DNA from: JAMXLO01 sp963719805
GTDB lineage: Bacteria > Pseudomonadota > Alphaproteobacteria > Acetobacterales > Acetobacteraceae
Direction of reading: 5' to 3'
DNA length: 64,000 nucleotides
Assembly (NCBI GenBank): GCA_963719805.1
Contig: CAVRDF010000001.1
Span: 310,001-374,000, forward strand
The position numbers and the translations under genes are program-made. Under the pieces are notes generated by a model that was not told where the DNA came from, searched no databases, and worked only from the letters and a program-made list of their open reading frames with translations. Every line of letters starts with the position of its first letter. Positions within the stretch are counted from its first letter, which is position 1. Shown here piece after piece: positions 10,001 through 18,093 of this stretch.

Positions 10001-11215
10001 CTGCGAGAGTGGTTGCCCGAGCACATGGTGCCTTCGGCGTTCGTGACGCTCCCTGCTTTGCCGCTGACGCCGTCCGGCAAGATCGACCGCCAGGTGCTTC
10101 CACCGCCCACGCCACATCAGGCATCGACCTGTCCCGATCACGCCTGGATCGTGCCGATGCAGCACGTCATCGCCGACACCTTCCGGGACGTGCTTCGCCT
10201 GGATCACTTCGGTATCGGCGACAATTTCTTTGACAAGGGAGGCCACTCGCTCGCGGCAATAACAGCGAGCTCGCATCTCGAGCGTATGCTTGCGCAACCG
10301 GTGTCGCCGGCCTGGATCTTCCAGGCGCCCACGCCGCTTGAGCTGACGCTGCTGCTAGAAACGTCATTTGCGACACCTACCACTCACATTGTGCCGCTGC
10401 AGCCGCTCGGCGATCGGCCGCCACTGTTCTGTATTCATGACCTGAACAACAGGGCGTTCAATTATGCGAACTGCGCGCGCCTTTTGGCGCCCGACCAACC
10501 GCTGTACGGACTTGTGCCCGGACCACTCGAAGCCTCCTTCGCCGACAAGCCGCTGTTTGACTCATTGCGACTGGCTTATGTGGCGGCAATAAAAGCGGTT
10601 CAGCCGCATGGTCCGTATCGCATCGTAGGCTTTTCCTTCGGCGGCGTGCTGGCCTTCGAAGTGGCGCATGCCTTGCTGGCCGAAGGCAAGGACGTGCTGC
10701 TCATCATGATCGATCCGTATATTGCCGGGCCGCTGCCCAACCTGCCGCAAACCGCCGAATGGATCTACCGGCGTGGCGCGTCGGCGGTCAAAGGCATCTG
10801 GGCTGCCGAACAGTCCGCGGTGCGGAAGCTGGCGACAACGGGCAAATGGGCCCAACGACAAAGTCAACGCGCGGTCAAGAAGCTGGGTGAGAGTCTCAAT
10901 CAGATTAGGCCGCCATGGAAATCCGCGGCTGCTCCCGTAGCGCCAGATTGGATATCGCCTGCAGGCCGGCCATTCGCGGTAGGTCTGTTGCAGGCTGTAT
11001 CTACATTCAGGTATGAGCCGTTCGGCGGCTCGGTCCTGTTTATCCAGGGAACCGATCGCGGCATTATCGAAGACTACCTGAATGCCGACGGACTGAATGG
11101 CTGGAACGGGTTGTTCACAGGGCCGCTGACGCGCATCGAGTTGCCGGGGCGGCATGAATGGATGATGCGTGAGCCAATCGTGTCGCAGGTGGCAGAGATC
11201 CTGCGGTCGTTGTAA
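7082..11215 (+). CDS. Non-ribosomal peptide synthetase, TubC docking-C-A-PCP-TE
   Basis: Single terminal NRPS module of 1377 residues. Residues 1-55 are a TubC-type N-terminal docking domain, as found where a PKS hands over to an NRPS. Residues 75-505 are a condensation domain with HHMVADG at 204-210. Residues 530-1010 are an adenylation domain (YTSGSTGRPKG from 675, PSGKIDR at 997-1003). By alignment to GrsA I read the binding-pocket code as D-L-F-N-I-C-V-T-Y-K, closest to the Ala code DLFNNALTYK (7 of 10). Residues 1030-1100 are a PCP with GGHSL, Ser about 1056. The C-terminus is a type I thioesterase (GFSFGG, Ser about 1185; likely His 1358 in GRHEW). The ATG overlaps the PKS stop, so translation is probably coupled. 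It adds one amino acid and releases the product. Confidence 0.93.
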   Translation: MNSIVDLLHELRAKSINVSASGNELLLEAPPGILTPELRERMRENKPAILRLLSNAPAFESPITEIGNAAHTQLDMSRAQRAIWLLEQINPGTCVWNVSWALDVHGELDRNALEGGCRALLERHATLRSRFRNADGAPVVEHAPVGDWHVDYNDLRGSQDAEAEAAAQAKAAVQRPFDLEHGPLFRVSLLQTGEAAYVLVVVVHHMVADGWSLGLMGIELSKLYENLAHGQPPRLPVPRVDYQAFIRRASEEEAVTNSDLDWWRDTLSGELPIISLAHNIARQPSGAGRRISIELSAELSNRIEVFARQRQATPFMVLLAAFKLLLQRYSGQTDVLVGVHVSGRDRTEFADVVGMFVNTLVLRTSVTPDLTADELVARVRDTSLEAFARQHVAFDRVVDALKVRRIAGHNPLVRHTFAYQNLRPGELRLGDAELRQKPLELGGARYELAVEVWRTQNGLWCDFEYATDLFEADMVERMLENYRRLLTEIVAQPDEVVSRLPLLSDIERAQLLKNGNGDTTDYPAKRRLEQLFAEQAMLCPDAIALICRGQSMTYRELDTRANQLAQLLRTFDVGPNVLVGVCLERTPDLVIALLAVLKAGGAYVPLDPTYPKQRLAFMLEDSAAPILITSSTLRGVFANAGRVIELDKVQHALADRPATAPVTGATSEDLAYVIYTSGSTGRPKGTQLRHSAVYLVDWARRSFAPEELARVVAGTSICFDLSVFELFVPLATGGTILLVNDPLDLPDAATRPTLLNTVPSALAELARSRMIPGSVRTIIACGERLNASTVDALHEAAGQARVYNVYGPTEYTTYATAALTMHGTGQPPPIGRPLFNTQVYVLDAQRQLLPIGAVGELYITGDGLARGYLNRPQLTGECFVANPFGPPGSRMYRTGDLVRWSSAGLLEFIGRADQQIKLRGFRIELGEIEATLRRHPAVRDAVVTASTDAANPQPIAYIVGDGNPPTPAELRQHLREWLPEHMVPSAFVTLPALPLTPSGKIDRQVLPPPTPHQASTCPDHAWIVPMQHVIADTFRDVLRLDHFGIGDNFFDKGGHSLAAITASSHLERMLAQPVSPAWIFQAPTPLELTLLLETSFATPTTHIVPLQPLGDRPPLFCIHDLNNRAFNYANCARLLAPDQPLYGLVPGPLEASFADKPLFDSLRLAYVAAIKAVQPHGPYRIVGFSFGGVLAFEVAHALLAEGKDVLLIMIDPYIAGPLPNLPQTAEWIYRRGASAVKGIWAAEQSAVRKLATTGKWAQRQSQRAVKKLGESLNQIRPPWKSAAAPVAPDWISPAGRPFAVGLLQAVSTFRYEPFGGSVLFIQGTDRGIIEDYLNADGLNGWNGLFTGPLTRIELPGRHEWMMREPIVSQVAEILRSL

Positions 11216-11258
11216 CAGGGCGATTTGGGTCTACCCCGACGGGTTGTTGTGTGCCGCA

Positions 11259-11984
11259 GTGAATGGGCTCCTGTCTCCTGATGTCGTTCATGCATATTGG
11301 TTGATGCCGGACAGCATCCGGGCTGACCAGTGGGGCAGTTTGCGAGCCATGCTGGATGAAGCCGAACAAGCCCAGGCGGATCGATTTCATTTCGCAGAAG
11401 ACAGAGACGCCTATGTTGCCGCGCATGCGCTGCTGCGTGGTCTTCTCGCGCCGCGCCTCAATTGCATGCCCAATGAAATACAATTCCTCCGTGGTGCGAA
11501 CGGCAAGCCTGAATTGGACACTCCCGAACCAGTGCTGCAATTCAACCTGTCGCACACGCGTGGCATGGTTGCCGTTGCCTTGGCACGTCAATGCGATGTC
11601 GGCATCGATGTGGAGCGCGTCGATCCAACCCGACTCGGGCTCGATACCGCGCACCAGTTTTTCGCTCCAGCCGAAGTGCGGCAACTTTACGCTTTGGCGC
11701 CAGAGTACCGTTGCGATGCGAGTTTCGCATTCTGGACATTGAAGGAGGCTTATATCAAGGCAGTCGGGCTTGGTCTGTCCGTGCTGCTTGACTGCTTCGC
11801 TTTCATACTCAAGCCACTGTCGATCACGTTTACACCGAGTATCACAGACAATGCATCGTGTTGGCAATTCGATTGCATGTCCGTGGCATCAGAGTTCAGG
11901 CTCGCGATTGCGGCGAGACGTAAAGAAGTACAATTCGACGTGCGGAAGGTCGACGCGACCGCGTTGCTGGCGTTGCGCCTATGA
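11259..11984 (+). CDS. 4'-phosphopantetheinyl transferase, Sfp/AcpT type
   Basis: Transfers phosphopantetheine from CoA to the ACP and PCP serines of the megasynthases just upstream. Diagnostic segments are present in order: FHFAEDRDAY, FNLSHTRG, the Mg-binding GIDVE, and WTLKEAYIKA. The family normally begins shortly before a segment equivalent to VVHAYWLM, so I place the start at the GTG at 11259. An in-frame GTG at 11169 would overlap the NRPS end, and an ATG at 11304 would remove expected residues. No clear ribosome-binding site marks any of them. It lies 43 bp after the NRPS stop on the same strand, so it is probably cotranscribed. The carboxyl half after WTLKEAYIKA is weakly conserved, as usual in this family. 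Confidence 0.88.
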   Translation: MNGLLSPDVVHAYWLMPDSIRADQWGSLRAMLDEAEQAQADRFHFAEDRDAYVAAHALLRGLLAPRLNCMPNEIQFLRGANGKPELDTPEPVLQFNLSHTRGMVAVALARQCDVGIDVERVDPTRLGLDTAHQFFAPAEVRQLYALAPEYRCDASFAFWTLKEAYIKAVGLGLSVLLDCFAFILKPLSITFTPSITDNASCWQFDCMSVASEFRLAIAARRKEVQFDVRKVDATALLALRL

Positions 11985-12499
11985 GTTGTGCTTATTGAAC
12001 CGTCGTTTGTTATTGTAAACGCCACAGCATGATAAGTTGTCAAACCAAGCGCCATGGAAGTTGACAGATTACAAAACGAAAATCAGTTCAATCCGGCGCG
12101 CATAGTCGCTCGAATACACAGCTGTATCTGGAGAAACCAGCCCAATATGAACGGCTTGCCACGCTGCGCTGGCCGCGAGAACTCGGCTTTCCCGTTTTGC
12201 TAAGCGCACGCGATCCGCGAACCAGGACGCATCGACCAGCACTCGACCACCAGCAATCTACACGTGTCCATACATTAAATCCTGATATCGCGACAAGCAG
12301 ATTGGCATAAAAATGAGAATGATTGCCTCGGAGTCTGCCACACAGACCATTTTTGCTATCAAACCCGAGGCTCAAAATAGAGAATCTTTTTTGGTGTCAT
12401 TTAAGGGTTCGTTGACAGAACTCGTGTCTGCTATATGAACGAATGCATAACCAACGCCGATAAATCAGCCGTTGATTCACACAATGGTCGGGGGACCTG
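11985..12499 (+). other. Intergenic region, lower GC, no gene seen
   Basis: A 515-bp gap between the PPTase and the beta-helix gene. Composition is clearly more AT-rich than the flanks. Short frames on both strands show no recognisable family. Its right end holds the candidate promoter listed separately. I see no terminator hairpin with a T-run after the PPTase. Confidence 0.6.
12407..12439 (+). promoter_or_regulatory. Candidate sigma-70 promoter with overlapping dyad
   Basis: TTGACA at 12412-12417 is followed after 16 bp by TATGAA (12434-12439), about 60 bp before the start of the beta-helix gene. The -35 box sits inside an inverted repeat GTTC-N7-GAAC (12407-12421), which could be an operator. 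It is not the direct repeat GTTC-N7-GTTC of the alphaproteobacterial LexA box. Confidence 0.45.
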
Positions 12500-14401
12500 A
12501 TGACATCTACTCACACTGTACTATTTGTGCTGGCGTTCAGTGCTGCGCTGGAGCTTGCTCCAGGCAACAATGGCTATATCCTTCCTGGGCAAAATACTGC
12601 GGTGGCTCAGTCTGTTGGTGGTCTGCTGACGGCCGATAGGGACGCCAGTGCGAACTGGAAAAAGGCTGGAATGCTCTCTGTGGGTGGCATCCCCAACAGG
12701 ACCACCGTTTGCGCCAACGTCAGCCCACTTGGCGGCAACAAGGACGACACGAACAACATCCAAGCGAAGATCGAAGCCTGCCCGATCGGCCAGGTGGTTC
12801 AGCTTGCGGCAGGACGCTTCACGATCGCCGAGGGGAATTACGTACTGCTCGATCGAGGAATAACACTGCGCGGTGCCGGCCCGGGCAGTCCTATCCTGCA
12901 AAGGACCGGCGGTGCCGTCCTGAACAACGAGAATTCCGGCGGTAACCCATCGCCCATCATCATCGTGGGGCCGATGCGGTGGAACAACAACTTCATCTCG
13001 ACCAATGTGACCGCGGATGTCGCGGATGGTGCATCGTCGGTAAAGGTGGCAAGCGCGGCCGGCTTTTCGGTGGGACAGATCGTCCTGTTGGATGAGGCAT
13101 CTAATGCCGGCTGGCAGCCCGATCCGCAAAAACGCGGGTCGATCTGGGCAGAGCCAGATTTCCGAGTGGTTTGGCAGAAGCACAACCCTGCCTTGACGGA
13201 CATCGATGATTTCAACGCCGGCGAAACGCCCAAGACCGCCGGTAGCGCCGGCCAATGGTTCTCCCAACTCGATCGTCCGACCGCGGAGTACCACAAGATT
13301 TCCGCTATTTCTGGCACAACCATCACCTTTGATTCGCCGGCTACCATCTCTTACCGGGCGGCCCATCAGGCGCAGCTCTCCTATTCGAGCACGCCTTACG
13401 TCACCAATGCAGGCGTCGAGAACCTGACGCTGAGCAATGGCGATGACGGACAGCTCCGCTTTGAATGGGCGGCATTGTCCTGGGCGAAAAATGTTGAAAG
13501 CACTGTCTGGCTGGGCGAAGGCATTGCCATCGACAACTCCTTCCGCATCCAGCTTGAACAATTCTACGTCCACGACGCCGCATGGGCGGAACCCGGTGGT
13601 GCCGGTTATGCCATCAGCCTTGCGCAAGGGTCTTCTGAAATCCTGATTGAGAACGGCATTTCGGTCAGAGCCAACAAAGTGATGGTGTCGCGTTGCTCGG
13701 GGGCGGGCTCGGTGACCGCGTACAACTACATGGATGATGGCCACATCAACACCGACGACGGTTGGATCGAGATCGGAGCCAATGCCTCGCACATGACCGG
13801 CTCGCATCACACGCTGTTCGAGGGCAACTACGCATTCAACCTGGACAGCGACGACACACACGGCGCCAGCATATACATGACGTACTTCCGCAATTACTCG
13901 CCCGGCGTCCGGCGGTCGTTTGTAAGCAGCTACGACGGAAAGACCATCAATGACGTCGCCCAACGCACCAACGGACCGATCCGCGCTGCTGGCGCAATGG
14001 CCTACTCATACTGGTTTTCCTTCGTGGGCAACGTGCTCGGCATGCCTTCGGGTGGCGGTGTTCCTGGATGGGTCTACTCAGCAAGCAACTGGACAAATGG
14101 CAGCCCCACCATTTGGCAGTTGGGATGGGACGCGTTTTCTCCCTATCCGGTTGACGCCAAGGTCACCACCACGGCAGTACGCGATGGTAACTTTGATTAT
14201 GTGACCAACGCAGTGACGTGGGCGGCGACCGACACGGCCCACACTCTGCCGAACTCGTTCTACCTGGCCGCGAAGCCCGCATTCTTCACTGCCGGCAAGG
14301 GCTACACCTGGCCGTGGGTCAACCCAACTGGGGCGACCAAGCTGAACGTGCTGCCGGCCAAGGCGCGTTTCGATGCAGGGACGCCATTCAAGCAGCCCTG
14401 A
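12500..14401 (+). CDS. Secreted right-handed beta-helix (pectate-lyase-like) protein
   Basis: The 633-residue protein begins with a hydrophobic export signal (residues 5-25, likely cut after AVAQ near 36). Residues 70-150 contain the entry to a beta-helix (IQAKIEACPIGQVVQLAAGR, then GITLRGAGPGS), a pattern of the pectate lyase/GH28-like superfamily. Later segments (VMVSRCSGAG, NYMDDGHINTDDGW, HHTLFEGNYAF) look like successive coils. I do not see a diagnostic catalytic triad, so the substrate and even enzymatic activity are open. GGGGGACC lies just upstream of the ATG. It has its own promoter and a strong terminator, so it appears to be a single-gene unit. An extracellular polysaccharide lyase or a surface binding protein are both possible. 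Confidence 0.75.
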   Translation: MTSTHTVLFVLAFSAALELAPGNNGYILPGQNTAVAQSVGGLLTADRDASANWKKAGMLSVGGIPNRTTVCANVSPLGGNKDDTNNIQAKIEACPIGQVVQLAAGRFTIAEGNYVLLDRGITLRGAGPGSPILQRTGGAVLNNENSGGNPSPIIIVGPMRWNNNFISTNVTADVADGASSVKVASAAGFSVGQIVLLDEASNAGWQPDPQKRGSIWAEPDFRVVWQKHNPALTDIDDFNAGETPKTAGSAGQWFSQLDRPTAEYHKISAISGTTITFDSPATISYRAAHQAQLSYSSTPYVTNAGVENLTLSNGDDGQLRFEWAALSWAKNVESTVWLGEGIAIDNSFRIQLEQFYVHDAAWAEPGGAGYAISLAQGSSEILIENGISVRANKVMVSRCSGAGSVTAYNYMDDGHINTDDGWIEIGANASHMTGSHHTLFEGNYAFNLDSDDTHGASIYMTYFRNYSPGVRRSFVSSYDGKTINDVAQRTNGPIRAAGAMAYSYWFSFVGNVLGMPSGGGVPGWVYSASNWTNGSPTIWQLGWDAFSPYPVDAKVTTTAVRDGNFDYVTNAVTWAATDTAHTLPNSFYLAAKPAFFTAGKGYTWPWVNPTGATKLNVLPAKARFDAGTPFKQP

Positions 14402-14452
14402 CAGCTTGCGAGCCACGCGGCCATTGCCGGCCGCGTAGCTTGTTGAACTCGC

Positions 14453-14483
14453 AAAGGGGGCCGCGATCACCGCGGCCCCTTTC
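14453..14483 (+). terminator. Rho-independent terminator after the beta-helix gene
   Basis: Perfect 9-bp stem GGGGCCGCG (14457-14465) / CGCGGCCCC (14471-14479) with a 5-base loop, extended by A/T pairs and followed by TTTCT. It lies 52 bp after the stop. The A-run on the other side means it may also work for the leftward gene that ends at 14505. Confidence 0.85.
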
Positions 14484-14504
14484 TGCTGAAACTACGGCTC
14501 CCAT

Positions 14505-15155
14505 TCAGAATGACAACGGATGAACCACAAAGTCGAGCAAGAGCTTCTGAAGCTCGATGAGCTCTATCCGAGCGCCACCGCGGCTTTCCCACCATCGGTC
14601 TGGATCAAACATGGAGTAGCGCGCGGATCGAATCGTGACGCGGGTCGAATGGCCATCCATGGCGCGCTCGAGCACCCGCTGCAACCGTCGAGTGTGATCC
14701 CTCGTGCCCACGACGACGATGGATTTCAGCTGCTGCTGATCGCACCAGGACGGGAGCACTTTTCCTTCGCCTTCGGTCCCATCAATTCCGGCGATTTGCA
14801 CCACATCGGTCACGCCCAGCGATTTCAGTCGCCGGATCTGCCTTGCCGCTGCATCCTCATACGGAATTCCGCGGCGCATGAACTCACGGTCTTCATCGCT
14901 CGGAGGATCGTTAAAGACGGCAATGCGTTTTGCAACGCCGCTGTGCACAAGGTCCGCAGCCTCGAGCGCCCCCGCGCCTCCGGAATCGAGCGTCAGGACG
15001 ATGACGTCAGCGGACGTAACCGGTTCGTCGGCGACCAGTGCCCATCCTGCCGCTCGCAAAAGCGGATCGCGAAGCGGTCGAATCGCAGCTGTCGCAAACG
15101 CAGCCAGGAGCAAGAGCGCCAGAATTGCTGTTCGTCGCCGCCTGCGAAACATCAT
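14505..15155 (-). CDS. DUF218 / YdcF-SanA-like membrane-anchored protein
   Basis: A basic N-terminus (MMFRRRRR) leads into one membrane helix (about residues 8-25), followed by a DUF218-type domain: VTSADVIVLTLDSGG, AADLVHSGVAKRI, and SIVVVGTRDHTRR near the end, matching the family's alternating beta/alpha fold. Members of this family (ElyC, SanA, YdcF) act in envelope biology, but their chemistry is poorly defined. The start is the ATG that overlaps the upstream stop as ATGATG (15152-15155), so the two genes are translationally coupled. A longer frame upstream is read-through inside the neighbouring gene. Confidence 0.8.
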   Translation of the reverse strand: MMFRRRRRTAILALLLLAAFATAAIRPLRDPLLRAAGWALVADEPVTSADVIVLTLDSGGAGALEAADLVHSGVAKRIAVFNDPPSDEDREFMRRGIPYEDAAARQIRRLKSLGVTDVVQIAGIDGTEGEGKVLPSWCDQQQLKSIVVVGTRDHTRRLQRVLERAMDGHSTRVTIRSARYSMFDPDRWWESRGGARIELIELQKLLLDFVVHPLSF

Positions 15156-15781
15156 GCTTGTGTTCGCGCCAGGCTGTCCCAGAAGGCAACGGTCATTGCG
15201 GGTGAGGTCACCGCGCGGTCTGAATTTGTCCGCCACTGGTCCAGATAGGGATATGGCCGCCATAGAGGACCCGCACCTGAGTCAGGGTACTGGTCAATCA
15301 CCTGTGGCGGAAAGCCATTGGACGGGTAGAGTTCAATCCAGCCGGTCCGGGATTGCCCATCGAATGACGCCGTGGCCTGTATCGCGCCAATCGGTTTGCG
15401 CGCCCGCAGCATCTGGAAACATTGCTCTGACGGTGACATGAAGCTTGGCATTTCCCCAATCAGCGGTGTCGCCCATACACACACGCGCAAATCGTTCTCG
15501 GCACGCCAGCCGAGTAGCATCGACATGCTGCCCGGCCTGGGTACCGACCGCGGCACGACCTGGTTGTCCAGCCATCCCGTCCCGTCATGCGCCAGGTACA
15601 TCAACGTGCCGGTCTGGGTGTTACAGCAGGCGGGGATGTACCACGCGGGTACATAGACCGTATGGTCGGTAACAAGATCCTTTAATTCGGCCGCAGACAG
15701 GAACTGATCCGCATCCGGCCCTGGGTCGCACGCCGCCACAATGGTTGCCCCCACCAGCGCGATGATGAATCGCCAGGTCAT
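15152..15781 (-). CDS. Predicted lipoprotein of unknown function
   Basis: The N-terminus (MTWRFIIALVGATIVAAC) is a classic lipoprotein signal with a lipobox ending at Cys 18, so the mature protein should be lipid-anchored in the envelope. The remaining 190 residues are Pro/Trp/Tyr-rich, contain a Cys pair (PACCNTQ) and match no family I recognise. It is the first gene of a two-gene unit with the DUF218 protein and is transcribed away from the prepilin peptidase. Confidence 0.7.
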   Translation of the reverse strand: MTWRFIIALVGATIVAACDPGPDADQFLSAAELKDLVTDHTVYVPAWYIPACCNTQTGTLMYLAHDGTGWLDNQVVPRSVPRPGSMSMLLGWRAENDLRVCVWATPLIGEMPSFMSPSEQCFQMLRARKPIGAIQATASFDGQSRTGWIELYPSNGFPPQVIDQYPDSGAGPLWRPYPYLDQWRTNSDRAVTSPAMTVAFWDSLARTQA

Positions 15782-15843
15782 TCTGCTGCCCCTAAGCTTT
15801 GCCGGAACGATCTAGCACCGCAGCCGGGGCTCCGGCACCGGAT

Positions 15844-16638
15844 ATGTTGCGCTGGACGTCACCCCTCCGACACGGCATGCACGCGCGCATGCTTTGGACT
15901 TTGCTCCCGCTGCTGCTGGCGCCCTTCGTAGGCAGCTTCCTGGGCGTGCTCATCACGCGGCTTCCTGCCAACGCGCCTGTCGTTTTCGCAAGGTCGGCCT
16001 GCCCCGCCTGCGGAACCCCGCTCGCGCCGCTCGATCTGCTGCCTTTGATCAGCTTCGCGCGTCAACGCGGGCGCTGCCGGCATTGCCGCCAGACGATTGG
16101 CTGGTTCTATCCCGCGATCGAACTCTCGGCAGTTGCCATCAGTGTCTGGGCGCTGCTGGCGAGCCAGACACTGGAGCAAGCCTGGTTGTCCTGCGTGCTC
16201 GGATGGACGCTGCTCACGTTGGGCTGGATCGATGCCGAGAATTTCGTTCTGCCGGACGTCCTGACCTTGCCGCTGATACTGGTTGGTCTTGGTGCGACGG
16301 CGATGCAAACGCCCGACGAGTTGTTCTGGCATGCATCGGCAGCCGCATTGGGCTACCTCGCCCTTTACAGCGTGGGCATCGTCTATCGTGCAGTTCGGGG
16401 AATGGATGGCCTCGGCATGGGAGATGCCAAGCTTCTCGCTGCTGCCGGCGCCTGGCTCGGTATGTTCGCCCTGCCGTGGGTGGTATTGTCCGCCGCGATT
16501 GCCGCGCTCTTCTATGCCGGCATAGCCGCCGCGCTCGGCCGGCGGATGCGGGCACAAACCGCGGTGCCGTTCGGGCCATTTCTGGCCGGCGCCATCTGGT
16601 GCGTCTGGCTGTACGGTTCCGCGCTGGGTCTGACATGA
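15844..16638 (+). CDS. gspO: Prepilin leader peptidase / N-methyltransferase (type IV peptidase)
   Basis: Inner-membrane aspartic protease that cleaves and methylates type IV prepilins and type II secretion pseudopilins. It has the two zinc-binding CxxC pairs (CPACGTP and CRHCRQ), the catalytic aspartates in WIDAEN and GMGDAKLL, and about seven membrane helices. I chose the ATG at 15844; a TTG at 15799 and ATGs at 15877 and 15889 are also in frame, and none has a clear ribosome-binding site. The stop overlaps the next pseudopilin gene (ATGA), which supports a role in type II secretion. Confidence 0.92.
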   Translation: MLRWTSPLRHGMHARMLWTLLPLLLAPFVGSFLGVLITRLPANAPVVFARSACPACGTPLAPLDLLPLISFARQRGRCRHCRQTIGWFYPAIELSAVAISVWALLASQTLEQAWLSCVLGWTLLTLGWIDAENFVLPDVLTLPLILVGLGATAMQTPDELFWHASAAALGYLALYSVGIVYRAVRGMDGLGMGDAKLLAAAGAWLGMFALPWVVLSAAIAALFYAGIAAALGRRMRAQTAVPFGPFLAGAIWCVWLYGSALGLT

Positions 16639-17045
16639 TCCAACGCGCGCAACGTGGCTTCACCCTGCTCGAGATGATCATCGTGCTGGTCATCGTGGGG
16701 TTGGTATTGGCGATCGTCGCGGCCCGTGGGCCGATGCACAGTTCCCGTCTCGACGTTGAGGTAGCAGGGCGCGATCTGGCCGGAGCGCTCCGCCTGGCGC
16801 GCTCGCGCGCCATCGCCGTCAACCGGCCGATTGCCGTCGCAATCGCCGCCGACCGGTTTCAGATCGACGGAATGACACCGCAGGGGTTGCCCGCGAATGT
16901 CGCCGTGGCGGGCACATCGGAAATCCGCTTCGCACCAGACGGAAGTTCGTCGGGTGGCAGCATCACACTCCAGGCCGCCAATCGTCGCATCACGATCTCG
17001 GTCAATTGGCTTACCGGACAAGTCCGCACAGCCGAGATGCAGTAG
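16635..17045 (+). CDS. gspH: Type II secretion minor pseudopilin, GspH-like
   Basis: 136 residues beginning QRGFTLLEMIIVLVIVGLVL after a short basic leader, the prepilin cleavage site (G|F with Glu at +5) and hydrophobic helix. The following segment (AGRDLAGALRLARSRAIAVNRPI) is the typical GspH/FimT continuation. It overlaps the peptidase stop by 4 bp and is followed after 4 bp by a second pseudopilin gene. The longer frame that reads in from 15894 is only the peptidase gene in another frame. Its role would be in the tip of the periplasmic pseudopilus. Confidence 0.9.
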   Translation: MIQRAQRGFTLLEMIIVLVIVGLVLAIVAARGPMHSSRLDVEVAGRDLAGALRLARSRAIAVNRPIAVAIAADRFQIDGMTPQGLPANVAVAGTSEIRFAPDGSSSGGSITLQAANRRITISVNWLTGQVRTAEMQ

Positions 17046-17049
17046 TCCG

Positions 17050-17655
17050 ATGCGTAATCCGCAGCAGCGCGGCTTCACTCTGCTGGAGCTACTGGTCGCA
17101 TTGGTCGTGCTCGGGTTGCTGATGGTGACGTTGACGCAGGGAATACGTGCCGGCCTGCATGCATGGATGCTGGAAACGCATGTCGGTCAGCGCTCGGATG
17201 GTATCGAGACGACGGATCGCGCATTGCGGCAACTGATCGAGCGAATGCTGCCGGGCGACATCCGCTCGCGTGAGCCGCCGCTGACCGGCTCGGCCCATTC
17301 GATGTCATTCACCACTACGCTGCCAGGCGGGCTCGGTGCGCCGTTCACGCATGAGGCTGACGTGACGCTGGCGGTGAGTTCAAGCCACCGGCTGGAACTG
17401 CTCTGGTGGCCACATTATCGGCGTTGGATCACGCCGCGGCCGCCCCCTGCCGCCATCACGCTGATGGACAACGTGGATCACATCGACCTCGCCTTTTGGC
17501 AACGGCCACGCGGTGCGCCGCAAGGGCACTGGCTGGCAAGCTGGTCCGAGCGCGACCCGCCCGGACTGATCCGCCTGCACGTGGCATTTCCACCAGGAGA
17601 CCCGCGTGAGTGGCCTGACATCGTCATGGCGCCGATGCGTCAGCGGCCGCCGTAA
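17050..17655 (+). CDS. gspJ: Type II secretion minor pseudopilin, GspJ-like
   Basis: Prepilin-type start (MRNPQQRGFTLLELLVALVVLG) with cleavage expected after Gly 8, then about 180 periplasmic residues including ETTDRALRQLIERMLPGD and a Trp-rich stretch. Length (201) and the Arg-rich helix after the membrane segment fit GspJ better than GspI or GspK, but this is a judgement by eye. No gspI or gspK follows; the next gene is an unrelated VOC protein 57 bp away. So only part of the pseudopilin set is here. Confidence 0.78.
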   Translation: MRNPQQRGFTLLELLVALVVLGLLMVTLTQGIRAGLHAWMLETHVGQRSDGIETTDRALRQLIERMLPGDIRSREPPLTGSAHSMSFTTTLPGGLGAPFTHEADVTLAVSSSHRLELLWWPHYRRWITPRPPPAAITLMDNVDHIDLAFWQRPRGAPQGHWLASWSERDPPGLIRLHVAFPPGDPREWPDIVMAPMRQRPP

Positions 17656-17712
17656 TGGACTTCAGCAACACCAGGCGGCGGGTTATGCTTCGGGACACCA
17701 GGAGAGAAGACC

Positions 17713-18093
17713 ATGCTGAGCCATGTCACTGTCGGTGTGCGCGACATCGCCAAAGCGACTGCGTTCTATGACGCTGTACCTGGCGAACTGAACATCACCA
17801 GCGGCAAGCGCGGCGAAGGCTTTGCCGGTTGGGGCTCGCCGCATGCCTCGGGTTTCTTCGTTACCACGCCGCACAACAAACAGCCCGCACAGCCCGGCAA
17901 CGGCGTATCGGTAAGCTTCCTTGCCCCGTCACGCGCTGCGGTGGATCGCTTCCACGCCAAGGCTTTGTCGCTCGGCGCCAGTGACGAAGGCAAACCGGGC
18001 CTGCGTCCGCACTATCACGCGAACTACTACGCCGCTTATCTGCGCGATCTCGACGGCAACAAGATCGCCGCCGTCTGCCACGACGCCACCTGA
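17713..18093 (+). CDS. VOC-family (glyoxalase/bleomycin-resistance fold) protein
   Basis: 126 residues with the two-fold beta-alpha-beta-beta-beta pattern: MLSHVTVGVRDIAKATAFYD at the start and YYAAYLRDLDGNKIAAVCH at the end, giving the usual metal-ligand positions of His 4 and an acidic/His pair near the C-terminus. A strong ribosome-binding site (GGAGAG) precedes the ATG. The substrate cannot be named; such small proteins include lactoylglutathione lyase relatives. Its last 58 bp overlap the convergent leucine-rich-repeat gene. Confidence 0.85.
   Translation: MLSHVTVGVRDIAKATAFYDAVPGELNITSGKRGEGFAGWGSPHASGFFVTTPHNKQPAQPGNGVSVSFLAPSRAAVDRFHAKALSLGASDEGKPGLRPHYHANYYAAYLRDLDGNKIAAVCHDAT

Noticed and set aside
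12088..12375. 95-codon frame on the minus strand in the intergenic gap
   Set aside because: No homology, no ribosome-binding site, odd composition.
12407..12421. GTTC-N7-GAAC as a second LexA box
   Set aside because: The alphaproteobacterial LexA box is a direct repeat (GTTC-N7-GTTC), as at recA; this is an inverted repeat.
12521..13963. 480-codon frame antisense to the beta-helix gene
   Set aside because: No recognisable motif, and the plus strand has a signal peptide, promoter and terminator that explain the region.
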